Shown piece after piece: positions 23,008-24,983 of a stretch of DNA of 24,983 nt. The DNA lies in contig CAIVBF010000017.1 of the NCBI GenBank assembly GCA_903904095.1, forward strand, positions 1 through 24,983. Direction: 5' to 3'. The notes beneath the pieces were generated by a model. It was not told the origin of the DNA. It saw nothing but the letters and a program-made list of their open reading frames with translations, and did not search any database. A program made the position numbers and the translations under genes. This DNA comes from an uncultured bacterium. GTDB taxonomy: Bacteria > Patescibacteriota > Patescibacteriia > Patescibacteriales > UBA12465. Position 1 is the first letter of the stretch. Each line of letters starts with the position of its first letter.

Positions 23008-24831
23008 ATGAAAGAATGGAAAATTTATCCGAAGATCGGGCCAGACTTTATTGCAAATTATCCGGAAGTTAATTTGGTCCTTTTGCAATTGCTATTTAAC
23101 CGCGGTTTAAAGGACAAAATAGATATTCGGGCCTTTCTGGACAATGAGTTGGATTCCGATAAAGTTTTAAGAATTGGGGAAGACGACTCTCTGTCTTTTT
23201 ATGATCCGTTTTTATTTAAAAATATGTCGGCGGCAGTTGATTTAATAATATCGCATATTAAAAATGGCAATCCAATTGTTATTTATGGCGACTATGACGC
23301 TGACGGCGTTACTTCTTCGGTAATTCTTTTAGAAACTTTAAAGATATTACATGCTAAAGTTGAAGTTTATTTACCGGATCGGGTTAGCGAGGGCTACGGC
23401 TTAAATAAAATGGCGATCAATCAGATTGTCGCTCAGGGTTTTAAATTATTAATTACGGTTGATAATGGAATTAGAAATTTTGAAGAAGTCGCCTATGCCA
23501 AAAGCAAGGGCTTAGAAATAATTATTACCGATCATCATGTTTTACCGGAAGAAGAGAAGAAATTACCAGCTTGTTTATATATTGATCCGGCCGACAAAAC
23601 TGAAAAATATCCCTGGAATTATTTGGCTGGCGTCGGAGTTGCTTTTAAATTAATTTGTGCCCTGCTTGATCGTTCAAATTTAGCGCCAAAACAAAAGCAA
23701 TTAATAGCAGAAAAAAGTTTAGATTTAGTGGCGGTCGGAACAGTAGCTGATATGGTTAGTCTGCTTGGCGAGAATAGAATGCTGGTTAAACGCGGACTAC
23801 AAGTTTTAAATCAAAGCAAAAGACTTGGTTTAAATGAACTTATTAAAATCGCTAAAATAAATGTTGGCAAGCCGCTAGAAGCTTGGAATATTGGTTGGCA
23901 AATCGGACCGCGCTTAAATGCGGCTAGTCGTTTGAGCCATGCCAATACCGCTTTTGCTCTATTAACCACAACTGATGAAAACGAGGCAAAGGAATTAGCC
24001 AGTGAATTAAATCAAAGAAATATTAGCCGCCAAAAAATTACCGAAGAAATTAGCGCTCAGGTTGAAGCGCAGATTGATCCTAATAATTTGCCGTTGGTAA
24101 TTATTGGTTTAGCGGCTGAAGATCAGGTTTGGAATGAGGGGGTTATTGGTCTTGTTGCTGGGCGCATTGCTGAAAAATATTATCGTCCGACTTTAATTAT
24201 TACTCGCTTAGTTGAGGAGGCGGAATTTGATGCGACAACAAAAAAATTAATACCTAAGAAAGTGGCCTTTAAAAGTTCCGGTCGTTCGGTTGAGGAATTT
24301 AATTTGATTGAAGCAATTTCAACTCAGTCAGAATACTTAGATAAGTTCGGCGGGCACCCGATGGCCTGCGGTTTTTCCGTTAAGGGCGAAGAAAATTTAA
24401 ATAAATTTAAGGCCGGTTTATTAGATCTAGCCAGTCGCAAGCTTGAAGCGGCTAAATTAATTCCGAAATTGAAAATTGAAGCGGAATTATTATTTAAAGA
24501 TATTAATTTAGATTTGGCGGAAAAAATAAATTCTTTCGCTCCCTATGGCCAGAATAATCAGCAGCCGCGATTTGTAACTTATAATTTGCGAATTGATGAT
24601 ATTACTAATATGGGCGTTGATAATCAACATATTAAAATTCGTCTATCTTCTTTAAATAAAGAAAATGGCCGAACAAATTCTTTCTGGGCGCTATCTTTTG
24701 GCGGCACCGAAGTTTATAAGGAATTTAAAATCGGCGATGCGATTGATTTAGTTTATTATCTAGAGATTAATGATTTTAATGGACGGAAAGAAGAGCAGTT
24801 AAAAATTGTTGATATGAAAATTAGTAAATAA
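23008..24831 (+). CDS. recJ: Single-stranded-DNA-specific exonuclease RecJ
   Basis: RecJ degrades single-stranded DNA 5' to 3' in recombinational and mismatch repair. The 607-residue product has the DHH phosphoesterase motifs in order: VIYGDYDADGVTSS (91-104) with metal-binding D95, D97 and D99, LITVDNGI (148-155), and ITDHHVLP (173-180). The DHHA1 domain has FGGHPMACGFS (447-457) with H450. A C-terminal OB-type domain is present (about 500-607). Length is normal for the family. The ATG lies three bases after the small upstream gene, with no Shine-Dalgarno sequence. The gene is complete, ending with TAA at 24829-24831. Confidence 0.95.
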   Translation: MKEWKIYPKIGPDFIANYPEVNLVLLQLLFNRGLKDKIDIRAFLDNELDSDKVLRIGEDDSLSFYDPFLFKNMSAAVDLIISHIKNGNPIVIYGDYDADGVTSSVILLETLKILHAKVEVYLPDRVSEGYGLNKMAINQIVAQGFKLLITVDNGIRNFEEVAYAKSKGLEIIITDHHVLPEEEKKLPACLYIDPADKTEKYPWNYLAGVGVAFKLICALLDRSNLAPKQKQLIAEKSLDLVAVGTVADMVSLLGENRMLVKRGLQVLNQSKRLGLNELIKIAKINVGKPLEAWNIGWQIGPRLNAASRLSHANTAFALLTTTDENEAKELASELNQRNISRQKITEEISAQVEAQIDPNNLPLVIIGLAAEDQVWNEGVIGLVAGRIAEKYYRPTLIITRLVEEAEFDATTKKLIPKKVAFKSSGRSVEEFNLIEAISTQSEYLDKFGGHPMACGFSVKGEENLNKFKAGLLDLASRKLEAAKLIPKLKIEAELLFKDINLDLAEKINSFAPYGQNNQQPRFVTYNLRIDDITNMGVDNQHIKIRLSSLNKENGRTNSFWALSFGGTEVYKEFKIGDAIDLVYYLEINDFNGRKEEQLKIVDMKISK

Positions 24832-24900
24832 AATAATTATTACGTAAATTATATTTTTCTCGCTCAGATTTTTTTCCGTTGTAAATCTTATTCGCCTCCT

Positions 24901-24979
24901 GCTATTAAATTTATACTGTCCCGCCCAAGCTAATTAAGATTAATATGAACTAGTAGCGGTCAGTATAATATTTAATAGC
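24901..24979. repeat. Large imperfect inverted repeat at the right edge
   Basis: The left arm GCTATTAAATTTATACTG (24901-24918) matches the complement of the right arm at 24961-24979, with one extra base in the right arm. CCGC (24921-24924) and GCGG (24956-24959) extend the stem after a small internal loop. The enclosed loop is about 31 bases. The structure spans 79 bases of a gene-free 152-base stretch after recJ and may continue its context beyond the window. It lacks a T-run, so it is not a typical terminator. It could be a small non-autonomous element, a recombination site or a structured RNA. Confidence 0.6.
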
Positions 24980-24983
24980 CCGG

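Noticed and set aside
24867..24900. Minus-strand AGGAGG (24895-24900) and an AGATTT/AAATCT hairpin as the start of a leftward gene
   Set aside because: No start codon lies at suitable spacing and no open frame of useful length follows on the minus strand.
1..24983. CRISPR arrays, insertion sequences, tRNA or rRNA genes
   Set aside because: No regularly spaced direct repeats, transposase motifs, cloverleaf-like segments or rRNA signatures were seen in the short gaps between genes.

Overview
The window reads as a chromosomal housekeeping segment of a Candidate Phyla Radiation (Patescibacteria) bacterium, most likely Parcubacteria-like. This is inferred from protein character and gene order, not from a marker-gene search. 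The supporting signs are low-to-moderate GC with TTA/ATT-rich codons, compact rpoB and rpoC without rplJ/rplL upstream, a MurE-like ligase without the usual N-terminal domain, a single-chain ADP-forming acyl-CoA synthetase, and SLC30A9-like and TMTC-like membrane proteins. No translation start is preceded by a Shine-Dalgarno sequence. The standard bacterial code fits throughout; UGA is neither read through nor used as a stop.

Every gene is on the + strand. Positions 2-130 hold the tail of an unidentified gene. A cation diffusion facilitator (172-1254) follows, then ftsK (1397-4039) behind its own extended -10 promoter and a leader stem-loop. The 4040-4270 gap holds a candidate short transcript (promoter about 4070-4098, intrinsic terminator 4152-4185) and then a promoter for the Mur ligase (4271-5749). 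A strong promoter at 5759-5787 begins an untranslated leader with a stem-loop and a terminator-like hairpin ahead of rpoB (5979-9275) and rpoC (9331-13257). A strong intrinsic terminator (13293-13331) closes rpoBC.

From 13364 a tight series of genes runs to the window end: an unknown anchored extracytoplasmic protein, a small two-helix membrane protein, an ADP-forming acyl-CoA synthetase, a dolichol-phosphate-mannose-synthase-like GT2, a TMTC-like GT-C glycosyltransferase with TPRs, MurJ, LepA, a 32-residue membrane protein and RecJ. Through LepA most gaps are 2-16 bases, which suggests one operon. The last 152 bases hold no gene but include a large imperfect inverted repeat.

Functionally the window combines transcription (RpoB, RpoC), translation quality control (LepA), DNA segregation and repair (FtsK, RecJ), energy conservation (acyl-CoA synthetase), and envelope building (Mur ligase, MurJ, GT2, TMTC-like enzyme, anchored protein). 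I see no mobile element, CRISPR array, tRNA or rRNA. The most notable signals are a His-to-Arg change in the RpoC trigger loop, the lack of Shine-Dalgarno sites with a recurrent TATATG/AGTATG start context, the structured leaders and candidate small RNA, the altered Mur ligase and MurJ active regions, and a compact candidate surface-glycosylation pair.
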